From NCBI RefSeq assembly GCF_003574735.1, contig NZ_QORW01000006.1, forward strand, positions 262,641 through 326,640: DNA of 64,000 bases. Direction: 5' to 3'. The position numbers were made by a program, and so were the translations under genes. The notes under the pieces were generated by a model that worked only from the letters and a program-made list of their open reading frames with translations, had not been told where the DNA came from and did no database searches. Within the stretch, counting starts at the first letter, position 1, and each line of letters starts with the position of its first letter. This document shows positions 26,240 through 34,703 of this stretch, in pieces. Source of the stretch: Dongia deserti (GTDB lineage: Bacteria > Pseudomonadota > Alphaproteobacteria > Dongiales > Dongiaceae).

Positions 26240-27411
26240 CTGCGCAGGAGGCGCTGGGTGTGGCGTGCGATGGTCAGCTCTTCGTCCGTCGCTACGATCC
26301 AGGCGGCGACGCGCGATCCGGCGGCGGAAATGCGGGCATCACCGCGCCGGTTGGCCTCTTTATCTAGGTGCAGACCGAGCCACGCCGCATCCGTGCACAC
26401 CTGTGCGCGGATCGGTGCGGCGTTCTCGCCGACTCCGCCGGTGAACACGAGGGCGTCAAGCCCGCCGAGCGCGGCGGCCAGCGATCCCAGCTCCCGCCCG
26501 ATACGATAGCAATAGACATCGATCGCCAGCTGTGCCTTGGGATCGGAACTCTCCAACAAGGTCTTCATATCGGCGGTCAGGCCCGAGACGCCCTTCACCC
26601 CGCTCTCATGGTAGAGCAGTTTTTCAAGCTCTTCGCGGCTCATCCCATCCCGCAGCAAATGCAGCAGCACACCGGGATCGATCGAGCCCGCGCGCGTCCC
26701 CATCACCAGACCATCGAGCGTGGAAAAGCCCATGGTGGTCGCGATGCACTTGCCCTCGTTGATCGCGGCCATGCTGGCGCCGTTGCCGAGATGCGCGACG
26801 ACGAGTCGCTTCGGCACGCCGCCCGCGGCGGCGGGCAAGGCCTGCAAGATCGCCTCATAGGAAAGGCCGTGGAACCCATAACGCCGCAGCCCTGCCTGCC
26901 AGTATTTCTCCGGCAGCGCGAACCGCATTGCGATCTCCGGTTGGCACGCATGGAACGCTGTGTCGAAGCAGGCGACCTGCGGCAACTCCGGCAGCGCCGC
27001 CTGCAAGGCCTCGATCGGCGCGACGTTGTGCGGCTGATGCAGCGGTGCGAGCGGAATCAACGCCACCAGCTCCTTCAGCGTTTCAGGTGTCACCTTGACC
27101 GGCTCGGAGAAGCGCGCCCCGCCATGCACGATGCGATGGCCGGCGCCCAGCCACTCCTCCGGACGATCCTGCATTAGCAGGCGCTCGATCAGCAGCCGAA
27201 CGGCATCGGCATGGGTCGCCATGTGCTCCGCCTTGCCCCATCGCGCACGATTGCCATGCTCGTCGGTGACCGTGAGCTTCGGCTCGCCTTGGCCGATGCC
27301 GGCCAGCTGCCCGCGCAAATCGAGCGACGGCACATCGCTGCCCGAAGCCGCGAAGGTCGCAAACTTCAGGCTCGAGGAACCGGCATTGAGGACCAGGATG
27401 CGCTGCGTCAT
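26236..27411 (-). CDS. ackA: acetate kinase
   Basis: A 391-residue acetate/propionate kinase: the phosphate-binding start LVLNAGSSSLKF, HRIVHGGARF, the central FDTAFH, YGFHGLSYE, and the ATP-binding HLGNGASMAAINEGK and GTRAGSIDPG segments are in place. It converts acetyl phosphate and ADP to acetate and ATP. In this operon the acetyl phosphate would come from Xsc, allowing ATP to be made directly. Known aerobic sulfonate degraders usually use phosphate acetyltransferase at this step. Both ends overlap neighbours by 4 bases. Confidence 0.93.
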   Translation of the reverse strand: MTQRILVLNAGSSSLKFATFAASGSDVPSLDLRGQLAGIGQGEPKLTVTDEHGNRARWGKAEHMATHADAVRLLIERLLMQDRPEEWLGAGHRIVHGGARFSEPVKVTPETLKELVALIPLAPLHQPHNVAPIEALQAALPELPQVACFDTAFHACQPEIAMRFALPEKYWQAGLRRYGFHGLSYEAILQALPAAAGGVPKRLVVAHLGNGASMAAINEGKCIATTMGFSTLDGLVMGTRAGSIDPGVLLHLLRDGMSREELEKLLYHESGVKGVSGLTADMKTLLESSDPKAQLAIDVYCYRIGRELGSLAAALGGLDALVFTGGVGENAAPIRAQVCTDAAWLGLHLDKEANRRGDARISAAGSRVAAWIVATDEELTIARHTQRLLRR

Positions 27412-27620
27412 GCTGCTCGGTCAGGATCGAGGTCGGGAAACTTCTTGATGACCGGCCTCAGCAAAGCAAGGGTCATGCCCATCACTTCTCCGAGCGCGAG
27501 ACGAAACGCGCGTGCTTCGTCGGGGTCGGAAATCTGCTGTGACAGCGAATCGAGCGCGTTGAACGGCGGACTCAGATTAGTGATGGCGTTTACGATGCGC
27601 TGGGCGAGGTCGCGATCCAT
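27408..27620 (-). CDS. small conserved-looking protein between xsc and ackA (orf70)
   Basis: A 70-residue, mostly helical, soluble protein of unknown function. It has an N-terminal helix (MDRDLAQRIVNAITNL), a middle segment FNALDSLSQQISDPDEARAFRL, and a C-terminal MTLALLRPVIKKFPDLDPDR. The ending resembles small uncharacterised alphaproteobacterial proteins that finish in (R/K)xxPDLDPD. Its TGA overlaps the ackA ATG, so it is translationally coupled to acetate kinase, and it begins 75 bases after the xsc stop. No catalytic or metal motif is visible. It could be a regulator or assembly partner of this operon, but that is speculation. Confidence 0.7.
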   Translation of the reverse strand: MDRDLAQRIVNAITNLSPPFNALDSLSQQISDPDEARAFRLALGEVMGMTLALLRPVIKKFPDLDPDRAA

Positions 27621-27695
27621 GTTCAGGTCCCTGAAAGAGAGAGGGCCGACTCAGTCGCCCGAGCCGGCCCGCCCATCATGCACCGTTCATGGCCC

Positions 27696-29414
27696 TCAGG
27701 CGACGGTGTAGTCCTTGTACTTGTCCAGCAGCCGCTTGGGCTTCTTCAGTGCGTCGCGGCGGAAGGGGTCGCCCAGCTCTTGCGTCACCATCAGCTCCAG
27801 AATGGTGGGCTTGTTGCTGGCGATTGCCTGCTTCAGCGCGTCGCCCACTTCGCCCGGATGGCTGACCGTGATGCCTTCCGCGCCCATGGATTTGGCGATG
27901 CCGGCGAAGCTGGGGTTCGAGAGGTTCGTGCCGACGTAGCGATCGGCGTAGAAATCTACTTGGTTCTTCTTCTCGGCGCCCCACTGGCCGTTGTTGAACA
28001 CGACGGCCACGACCGGGATGTTCTCGCGCACGCAGGTCAGCGTCTCCTGCAGGCTCATGCCCCAGGCGCCGTCGCCGACATAGGCGATCGCCGGCCGGTC
28101 GGGCGCCGCGACCTTGGCGCCGACCGCGGTCGGGAAGGCGTAGCCGCAATTGCCGAAGCTCATGGCCGCGAAGAAACTCTGCGGCTGGTCGAACCTGAGA
28201 TAGGAGTTGGAGACGGAGCAGATATTGCCGATGTCGGTGGTGACCATGGCGTTCTTCGGCATGGCCTTCTCCAGCTCGCGCAGCGCGCGGCGCGGCACGA
28301 TAGGCGCGCCGTCCTTCATCGACCAATCGGTGAGCTCGCGCTCCCACGCTTCCTGCTGGTTCCTCACCTCGGTTAGGCGCGCCTCTTTGTTGCCGTGGCA
28401 GGCGATGCTGGCATTCATGGTTTGCAGGCGATGCAGGATCTCCGCCGCCGCCTTGCCCGCGTCGCCGTGCACGCCGACATGCATCGGCTTCACTAGGCCC
28501 AGCACGCGGTGATTGATGTCGACCTGGATCAGCTTGGCGTTCTTCGGCCAATACTCGATGCCATGCTGCGGCAGCGTGCCGAATGGGCCCAGACGCGAGC
28601 CCAGCGCCAGCACCACGTCGGCCTGCGCGATGACCTTCATCGCCGCCTTCGAGCCCTGGTAGCCCAGCGGCCCGCACATCAGCGGATGGGATTTCGGGAA
28701 CGCGTCGTTATGCAGGTAGGAGGTGACGACCGGCGCCTGCAGATATTCGGCCAGCTTGACGGCTTGCGCCTGCGCGCCGCCCATGACGACACCGCCGCCC
28801 GCCATGATAACCGGGAACTTTGCGCCCGCCAGCAGCTTCGCCGCCTCGTCCAGGCTCTCCGGCCCGCCGGCACCGCGCTCGATCCTGATCGGCTTCGGGA
28901 TCGTCACGTCGATCTCGCCATAGAACAGATCGCGCGGGATGTTGAGCTGGGTCGGCCCGCGCTCGGTCAGCGCGTAGTCGAAGCAGCGGCTGGTCAGCTC
29001 CGCGATGCGGCTGTTGTTGCTGACATGCGCCTGGAACTTGGTGATCTTGGAGAAGATCGGCATCTGGTCGGTTTCCTGGAAACCGCCCAGGCCCATGCCG
29101 TTGGAGCCGGTCTCCGGCGTCACCATGACCACCGGCGAATGCGCCCAATAGGCCGCCGCGATCGCGGTCACGAAGTTGGTGATGCCAGGGCCGTTCTGCG
29201 CGATGCACACGCCTTGCTTCCCGCTGACGCGCGAATAGCCGTCCGCCATGTGTCCCGCGCCCTGCTCATGGGCGACCGAGATGAAGCGGATGCCGGCCGG
29301 CTCGAAGATGTCGAGCGCGTCCATATAGGCCGAGCCGACAATGCCGAAAACGTGCTTCACGCCGTGCGCGACGAGTGTCTCGACAAAGGCCTCGGAAGGC
29401 GTCATGCGGGTCAT
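27696..29414 (-). CDS. xsc: sulfoacetaldehyde acetyltransferase
   Basis: Xsc is a thiamine diphosphate enzyme that converts sulfoacetaldehyde and phosphate to acetyl phosphate and sulfite, the C-S bond cleaving step of taurine and related sulfonate catabolism. The 572-residue protein has the TPP glutamate E50 in VAHEQGAGHMADGYSR and the GDG...NN motif (447-449, 474-475). The phrases FGIVGSAYMDALDIF and MGLGGFQETDQMP distinguish Xsc from acetolactate synthases. A GTG three codons upstream is in frame, but the ATG at 29414 is preferred because AGGAG lies 8 bases before it. First gene of xsc-orf70-ackA-tauE. Confidence 0.95.
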   Translation of the reverse strand: MTRMTPSEAFVETLVAHGVKHVFGIVGSAYMDALDIFEPAGIRFISVAHEQGAGHMADGYSRVSGKQGVCIAQNGPGITNFVTAIAAAYWAHSPVVMVTPETGSNGMGLGGFQETDQMPIFSKITKFQAHVSNNSRIAELTSRCFDYALTERGPTQLNIPRDLFYGEIDVTIPKPIRIERGAGGPESLDEAAKLLAGAKFPVIMAGGGVVMGGAQAQAVKLAEYLQAPVVTSYLHNDAFPKSHPLMCGPLGYQGSKAAMKVIAQADVVLALGSRLGPFGTLPQHGIEYWPKNAKLIQVDINHRVLGLVKPMHVGVHGDAGKAAAEILHRLQTMNASIACHGNKEARLTEVRNQQEAWERELTDWSMKDGAPIVPRRALRELEKAMPKNAMVTTDIGNICSVSNSYLRFDQPQSFFAAMSFGNCGYAFPTAVGAKVAAPDRPAIAYVGDGAWGMSLQETLTCVRENIPVVAVVFNNGQWGAEKKNQVDFYADRYVGTNLSNPSFAGIAKSMGAEGITVSHPGEVGDALKQAIASNKPTILELMVTQELGDPFRRDALKKPKRLLDKYKDYTVA

Positions 29415-29517
29415 TCTGTGCACTCCTGATCCATGGATGCGGAAAGCATAGGAGCGCGGCTGGCCCAGTCATAGGTCCAGCACTTTGCGCCCGCTTGGGC
29501 CAGGGGTTGCTTGCGCC

Positions 29518-31053
29518 CTATCCCCGCTTCAGCTGCTCGCGCACCGTTTCGGCGAGCAGCGTGATGCCGCGCTCGATGCGTTCGGTGGGGATGGAGGAGA
29601 CGCCCAGGCGGAAGTAGTTGGCAGGTCCTGGTTGCGCCATGAAGTGCACTGCGCCAGGCTCGATCACCACGCCGCGCTTCAGCGCCTCCTTCTCCACCGC
29701 GTTCATGTCGAGCTGCTTCGGCCCCCTGATCCACAAGGCGGTTCCGCCGGCAGTGAGATTGACGGTGAATTCCGGCAGATGCTTGACCAGCGCAGTGATC
29801 GCCGCCGCCAGCCGCTCGCGATAGACATTGCACAGGCGCCGCAGCAGCGCATCGTGATGCCCGTCCGCCAGGAACATCGCCACCGTGCGCTGGTTGTTGG
29901 CGGCCGGGTGACGGATCATCAGTCGGCGCAGGGCGCGCGCCTCGCGGATCAGCTCCGCGGGACCCACCATGAATCCCATGCGCAAGCCCGGCGCCAGCGT
30001 CTTCGACAAGGACGAGATGAATATGACGCGGTTATTGCGGTCGAGGGATTTCAGCGCCGGTTGCGGCGAGCCCTGATGCGCCAGCTCGCTTTCGTAATCA
30101 TCCTCGATCACCACCACGTCGGAGGCGGCCGCCCGCTCCAGCAGCGCGTGGCGCCGCTCCAGCGACATGGTGACGGTGGTGGGGAACTGGTGGCTTGGCG
30201 TCACATAGGCGTAGTCGCAGGAATCGAGTTCGGAGCTCAGCACCATGCCTTGTTCGTCGACCCCGATGCCGACCACGCGCCCCGCATGCAGGCTCGCGAT
30301 GTTGCGCGCGTCGGTATAGCCGGGGTTCTCAATGCCGAAGGTGGTGTCGCGATCGAACAGCAGGCTCGCGATCAAATAGACCGCGTTCTGCGCGCCCACG
30401 GTCACCAGGATCTCGTCGGGCGCCACGCGCACGCCGCGGCGCGGCAGCAGGCGCGTGCGAATCTGCTCGATCAGCAGCGGGTCATCCTCTGCGAAACGAT
30501 CCTTGGACCAGTCGCGCACGGCGGTGACACTGAGCGCCTGGCGCGAGCATTCGCGCCACGCCGCCAGCGGGAAATTGCCCTGGTCGACCTGGCCATAGAT
30601 GAAGGGATAAGGATAGTCCTGCCAATTGGCCGGCTTGACAATATTCCTTTGCGCGCTGGGGTGCAGGCGAAAGCGTTCCTGCCAATCCGGCGCCGCGCGC
30701 GTGAGCGGCGCTTTGGCCTCGGCAGCCTGATCGGCGATCTCGCTGGGCCGGACGCGACCGCCCAGGATGTCGGGGTTGGCGAAAAAGCCGCTGCGCTCGC
30801 GCGCGATGAGGAAGCCCTCTTCCACCAGATCCTGATAGGCCAGCACGACGGTATTGCGGGCGATCTTCAGCGTCTGCGCCAGCGATCGGCAGGAGGGCAA
30901 GGCACCGCCCGGTGGAATCTGGCCATCGAGAATGGCGGAGACGAGCATGCGACGGAGCTGCGCCTGGAGCGTCGTGCCTTTTTCGGGCTCGAGATGAAAC
31001 AGAAACGTGCGGGACGGGTGGCCCAAAGCATTCTCCCGGTCTGGCCCCAGCAT
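29518..31053 (-). CDS. MocR/TauR-type GntR-aminotransferase regulator
   Basis: A 511-residue regulator of the MocR class: an N-terminal GntR winged helix (about 20-90; PSCRSLAQTLKIARNTVVLAYQDL) fused to a fold-type I aminotransferase domain. The PLP lysine is K351 in SSLSKTLAPGLRMGF, with IENPGYTDARN and IEDDYESE also typical. TauR of Rhodobacter, which activates taurine genes, has this build. It lies 103 bases upstream of xsc in the same direction and diverges from the Pot-type transporter, so it probably controls both. The start at 31053 fits family length; the open frame upstream covers only intergenic DNA and the divergent gene. Confidence 0.87.
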   Translation of the reverse strand: MLGPDRENALGHPSRTFLFHLEPEKGTTLQAQLRRMLVSAILDGQIPPGGALPSCRSLAQTLKIARNTVVLAYQDLVEEGFLIARERSGFFANPDILGGRVRPSEIADQAAEAKAPLTRAAPDWQERFRLHPSAQRNIVKPANWQDYPYPFIYGQVDQGNFPLAAWRECSRQALSVTAVRDWSKDRFAEDDPLLIEQIRTRLLPRRGVRVAPDEILVTVGAQNAVYLIASLLFDRDTTFGIENPGYTDARNIASLHAGRVVGIGVDEQGMVLSSELDSCDYAYVTPSHQFPTTVTMSLERRHALLERAAASDVVVIEDDYESELAHQGSPQPALKSLDRNNRVIFISSLSKTLAPGLRMGFMVGPAELIREARALRRLMIRHPAANNQRTVAMFLADGHHDALLRRLCNVYRERLAAAITALVKHLPEFTVNLTAGGTALWIRGPKQLDMNAVEKEALKRGVVIEPGAVHFMAQPGPANYFRLGVSSIPTERIERGITLLAETVREQLKRG

Positions 31054-31303
31054 CTGGCTCCAAGTCCAGGCCGAGCGATATGGCAGGACTATATCACTGC
31101 CATGAAATAATCGTGAAGCACATTGCCAGTCGCGCGCAACTTCAATTACGCTCAGTCGTGGCGTGGAGTTCGGGGAGCAGGCGTCAGAGCGTTGCACATC
31201 CGGTTGGACCAGAACTTTGGGCCAGTCGGGTTTCTCAGCGTCTACTCCCGAAGCGCCGGTCGGCCATGCGGCCGCCGGGCCAAGTTCGTCGAGGGAGGTA
31301 CTA
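31054..31303. promoter_or_regulatory. divergent control region between TauR-like regulator and Pot-type transporter
   Basis: 250 bases separate the two divergent start codons. Besides the direct repeat listed separately, CTGG-N8-CCAG (31054-31069) lies at the regulator start and GGCAGGACTATATCACTGCC (31082-31101) is an imperfect inverted repeat containing a possible -10-like TATATC. Promoter positions cannot be fixed by eye. Confidence 0.45.
31204..31225 (+). promoter_or_regulatory. candidate TauR-like operator: direct repeat with 13-base period
   Basis: TTGGACCAG (31204-31212) is repeated as TTGGGCCAG (31217-31225), 8 of 9 bases identical, starting 13 bases apart. MocR-class regulators bind direct repeats, and the half-site shares TGGAC with the Rhodobacter TauR box CTGGACYTAA as I recall it. 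It lies 79-100 bases upstream of the binding-protein start, a suitable place for an activator. Confidence 0.4.
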
Positions 31304-32479
31304 ATGACGAAGCTTTCCAAGGAGCAAAAGCGGACGCGGGAGCTGTTGCTTTCCGCACGAGCCTTCAGCCGCCGCACGATGCTGAAGAGCGCAGCCGCGG
31401 CGGGCGCGTTTGCGGCCGTCGGACCGATGTATGTGCGCGATGCGTTCTCGTCTTCGGGCGAGCTCAATCTACTGATGTGGTCGGACGAGTTTCCTGATCC
31501 GGTGATCCCGAATTTCGAGAAGGCCACCGGCATCAAGGTCAACCAGACGCCGTTCTCGCAGAACGAAGAGCAGATCAACAAGCTGCAGGCGACCGGCGGT
31601 GAAGGCTTCGACATTTGCCAGCCGACTGCCAATCGTGCGCCACAGTACAGGGAGCTTCAGGTCCTGGCCCCCTGGGACACAAACAAGCTGAAGAACATGT
31701 CCGCGCTGATTCCCTCGATGATCGGGAACTCGAAGAGTCTCTGGACGTGGGACGATGGCCTTTACCACTTGCCGCATGTCTGGGGCTCGGAAGCGCTCTC
31801 CTTCCGGACAGATCTCTATAAGGGCGACCTGACGAAGCTGAGCTTCGGTTCGCTGTGGGACGAAGAGGTCAAGGGCCATACGCAGGGCCGCGGCCATTCC
31901 TTCCTACTCGGCATCGGCCTGTGGTGGGATTATACCGGCAAGCAGCCGTCCAATCGCATGGTGGACGGCTATAAGGACGCAGAGACGTTCAAGAAGCTGT
32001 GGGACCCGATCCTGAAGTTTGCGATCGAGCACAAGTCCTGGGTCAAGCAGTTCTGGGATTCCGCCGACAATACCAAGTCGGGCCTGATGGAGAACGACGT
32101 ATGGCTCGGCCAGACCTGGGACGGTCCGCCGCTCTCCCTGAAAAAGGAAGGCAAACCGGTGAGCTATCAGGCGCCGGTCGAAGGCGCCATCGTCTGGCTC
32201 GACGGCATCTCGCTGATGAAGTCTGCGAAGAACACCGAGCAGGTCTACGAGTTCATCAATTACCTCCACACGCCGGAGGTCTCGGCCCAAGTATCCGATG
32301 TATCGAACTACAATCCGGTCGTGACCGGAGCGGATGCGCTCACCTCGGAAGCCTTCAAGAAGAATTTCCAGGAAGCTTATCCCGGCGATTCGCTGGACCA
32401 CGTGTGGCCGTGGCCGGCAGAGCCGAGCTGGTATGCCGAAATCCGCAGCCAGTACGTCGATCAGTTCGTCGCCGCCTAA
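31304..32479 (+). CDS. Pot-type ABC transporter substrate-binding protein with Tat signal
   Basis: A 391-residue PotD/PotF-family binding protein. The N-terminus SRRTMLKSAAAAGAFAAVGP (from residue 22) is a twin-arginine signal, so it is exported folded. The mature part begins ELNLLMWSDEFPDPVIPNFEKATG, and GEGFDICQPT and WDGPPLSLKKEGKPV-type segments follow. It is distant from true polyamine binders. GGGAGG ends 6 bases before the ATG; the open frame upstream lacks support. The gene opens a four-gene importer divergent from the TauR-like regulator, so the ligand is inferred to be a sulfonate such as taurine or a derivative. Confidence 0.85.
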   Translation: MTKLSKEQKRTRELLLSARAFSRRTMLKSAAAAGAFAAVGPMYVRDAFSSSGELNLLMWSDEFPDPVIPNFEKATGIKVNQTPFSQNEEQINKLQATGGEGFDICQPTANRAPQYRELQVLAPWDTNKLKNMSALIPSMIGNSKSLWTWDDGLYHLPHVWGSEALSFRTDLYKGDLTKLSFGSLWDEEVKGHTQGRGHSFLLGIGLWWDYTGKQPSNRMVDGYKDAETFKKLWDPILKFAIEHKSWVKQFWDSADNTKSGLMENDVWLGQTWDGPPLSLKKEGKPVSYQAPVEGAIVWLDGISLMKSAKNTEQVYEFINYLHTPEVSAQVSDVSNYNPVVTGADALTSEAFKKNFQEAYPGDSLDHVWPWPAEPSWYAEIRSQYVDQFVAA

Positions 32480-32502
32480 TCAATAGCAGGATAGAGAATG
32501 TG

Positions 32503-32535
32503 GTCGGCCCCGGTTCGCCGGGGCCGACTCTTTTT
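32503..32535 (+). terminator. intrinsic terminator/attenuator after the binding-protein gene
   Basis: GTCGGCCCCGG (32503-32513), loop TTCG, then CCGGGGCCGAC (32518-32528) followed by TCTTTTT. This is a perfect 11-base GC-rich stem with a stable UUCG tetraloop and U tract. It sits 23 bases after the binding-protein stop and about 85 bases before the ATPase gene, so it should let the binding protein be made in excess over the membrane components. Confidence 0.92.
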
Positions 32536-32620
32536 GGCCCAACCGGTTCCTGCTTGATCTTGTCTGGCCTAGCATGGAAACTCGCCGGAACCACAAGAAT
32601 AACGGGACAGGGCAAGGCAG

Positions 32621-33706
32621 ATGAGTGCGGGCGTCGAACTGGACCATGTGACGGTCCGATTCGGGGATTTCACAGCCGTCAGCGGTGCAACCCTGGACAT
32701 CAAGGGGGGCGAGTTCTTTTCCTTTCTCGGTCCGTCGGGCTGCGGCAAGACAACGATTCTCCGCACCGTGTCGGGCTTTCTCGAGCCCTCCGAAGGCAAG
32801 GTGCGAATCGGTGGAAAGGACATGGCGGGGATCGGCCCCAACAGGCGTCCCACTGCGCTGATCTTCCAGAACCTAGCCCTGTTCCCGCTGATGACAGTTG
32901 CGGAGAACATCACCTATGGCCTGCGCGTGCGTGGCATCGACAAGGACATGCGCGCGAAGAAGGCCGACGAGCTGCTGGAACTCATTGCCCTGCCGGGCCA
33001 GGGCAACAAGCAGATGAGCGAACTCTCCGGCGGGCAAAAGCAGCGTGTGGCGATCGCGCGCGCTCTGGCCGTTCAGCCGCAAGTGCTGTTGCTTGATGAG
33101 CCGTTATCGGCACTGGATCTGAAGCTGCGCCAGCACATGCGCAATGAGCTGCGCATCATCCAGCGGATGGTCGGCATCACCTTCATCTACATCACCCATG
33201 ATCAGGGCGAAGCGCTGACCATGTCGGATCGCATCGCGGTCATGAGCGACGGTGTCATCCAGCAGGTCGCCGACGGCAAAACCATCTATGACGAGCCGGC
33301 CACTGCCTTCGTCGCCTCCTTCGTGGGCGAGAACAATCCTTTTGCCGGGACCGTCGCCCAGGCCGATGGTTCCTCCGCTTTGATCGAGACGAAGTTCGGT
33401 CGCTTGCGCGGGCGCAATCCGCGCGGCTTGCGGGCGGGGGACAAAGCCATCCTGTTCGTGCGACCGGAATCGATCCGGCTTGGAGCAGGAGCCACCGATA
33501 CCACCTTGTCGTCGGCCGTGAAGAGCGTCGCGTTCGAAGGCAACATGACTCACGTCTATCTCGAAGGCGTGGGCAAGAAAAACATCACCATCAGCGTCGG
33601 CCGCCAGGGTACGACCAGCATTCCGGAGCAGGGCCAGGTTGCGGCCATCTCCTATGATGCCGCGCTCGGTCTCGCCTTGCCGGAAGGGCAGCTGGCCCGT
33701 GAATAG
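32621..33706 (+). CDS. Pot-type ABC transporter ATP-binding protein
   Basis: A 361-residue importer ATPase. Walker A GPSGCGKTTILR (about 38-49), Q-loop FQNLALFP, signature LSGGQKQRVAIARAL, Walker B LLLDEPLSALD and switch His in ITHDQGEAL are all present. A C-terminal TOBE-type regulatory domain (about 270-361) follows. It powers the two permeases encoded next. The stop codon overlaps the permease GTG start region. Confidence 0.94.
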   Translation: MSAGVELDHVTVRFGDFTAVSGATLDIKGGEFFSFLGPSGCGKTTILRTVSGFLEPSEGKVRIGGKDMAGIGPNRRPTALIFQNLALFPLMTVAENITYGLRVRGIDKDMRAKKADELLELIALPGQGNKQMSELSGGQKQRVAIARALAVQPQVLLLDEPLSALDLKLRQHMRNELRIIQRMVGITFIYITHDQGEALTMSDRIAVMSDGVIQQVADGKTIYDEPATAFVASFVGENNPFAGTVAQADGSSALIETKFGRLRGRNPRGLRAGDKAILFVRPESIRLGAGATDTTLSSAVKSVAFEGNMTHVYLEGVGKKNITISVGRQGTTSIPEQGQVAAISYDAALGLALPEGQLARE

Positions 33707-34703
33707 CCGCCTCATCGTCCTCGTCGTTCCGTTCATCGTCATCGCCATTTTCTGGCTGATGGCGCGGCGGGAGGCGAAGCTTTCCCATGATCCGACGCAC
33801 AAGGGCTATTTCGAACGCAACGGCATGACGCTCGGCATCCTGTTCATCGCGCTGGTGGCTTTGTGGACCCTGTTCCTGGTCGTGCTGCCCTACCTCTACA
33901 TGGTGGTCGAGAGCTTCCACCCTCAGCTGCCGCCCTCCAAGCGCGGCGGACCCGAGGACGTTCTGACGCTGGCGCAATACCAATCGTTCTTCGTGCAGCC
34001 GGTCGGCGGCGGTCTCAACGTGACGCATATCGGCGCCTTCGTCTTCTCGATCATCGCTTCGATCGCGGTCACGGCGCTCAATTTCGCGATCTGCTATCCG
34101 CTCGCCTTCTACATGGCCCAATCGGGCGGCGCGCAGAAGGTGCGCCTGCTGATGCTGGCGCTGATCGTGCCTTATTGGGTGAACGAGATCCTGCGCGCTT
34201 TTTCGCTCCGCTTGCTGCTCGCCTCCAAGGGCTTGATCAACCAGATGCTGATGGGATTCGGCTTCACCGATGCCCCCATCGATTTCCTGGGGGCCAATGT
34301 TGGCCTCTATGTCGGCCTGTCCTATGCGTATCTGCTCATCATGGTCTTCCCGCTCTACAATGCGATCGAGAGCCTGGACAAGAACCAGATCGAAGCCGCG
34401 CGCGATCTCGGCGCGCCCTGGTGGCGCATCCACAAGGATGTGGTCATTCCCTATGCAAAGCCGGGCATCGCGTCCGGCTGCACCATGGTGTTCATGCTCT
34501 CGGCGGGATCGCTGGCCGCTCCGCAATTCCTCGGCGGTCCGCGGACGCTGTGGTTCACCTCGGTCATCTACAATTTCTTCTTCCAGAACTTCAATTGGGC
34601 GCGCGGCTCCGCCTACGCATTCATCCTGCTGGCCGCCTGCATTGCGCTCGTCATGCTGATGCTGCGTCTCTTCAAGGTGTCGCTTGGGGAGACCATAAAA
34701 TGA
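33699..34703 (+). CDS. Pot-type ABC transporter permease 1 (PotB-like, GTG start)
   Basis: A 334-residue permease. The GTG at 33699 (VNSRLIVLVVPF) overlaps the ATPase stop and has GGAAGGG about 10 bases upstream; the first 20 codons of the longer frame are inside the ATPase gene. There are about seven helices, with one extra N-terminal helix (5-22) before the usual six. The EAA loop is EAARDLGAPWWRIHKDVVIPYAKPG. It ends in an ATGA overlap with permease 2. Confidence 0.91.
   Translation: MNSRLIVLVVPFIVIAIFWLMARREAKLSHDPTHKGYFERNGMTLGILFIALVALWTLFLVVLPYLYMVVESFHPQLPPSKRGGPEDVLTLAQYQSFFVQPVGGGLNVTHIGAFVFSIIASIAVTALNFAICYPLAFYMAQSGGAQKVRLLMLALIVPYWVNEILRAFSLRLLLASKGLINQMLMGFGFTDAPIDFLGANVGLYVGLSYAYLLIMVFPLYNAIESLDKNQIEAARDLGAPWWRIHKDVVIPYAKPGIASGCTMVFMLSAGSLAAPQFLGGPRTLWFTSVIYNFFFQNFNWARGSAYAFILLAACIALVMLMLRLFKVSLGETIK

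Noticed and set aside
30912..31304. Plus-strand frames inside the regulator start and divergent region
   Set aside because: They overlap the winged-helix coding region and have no family features; the intergenic region is better read as control DNA.
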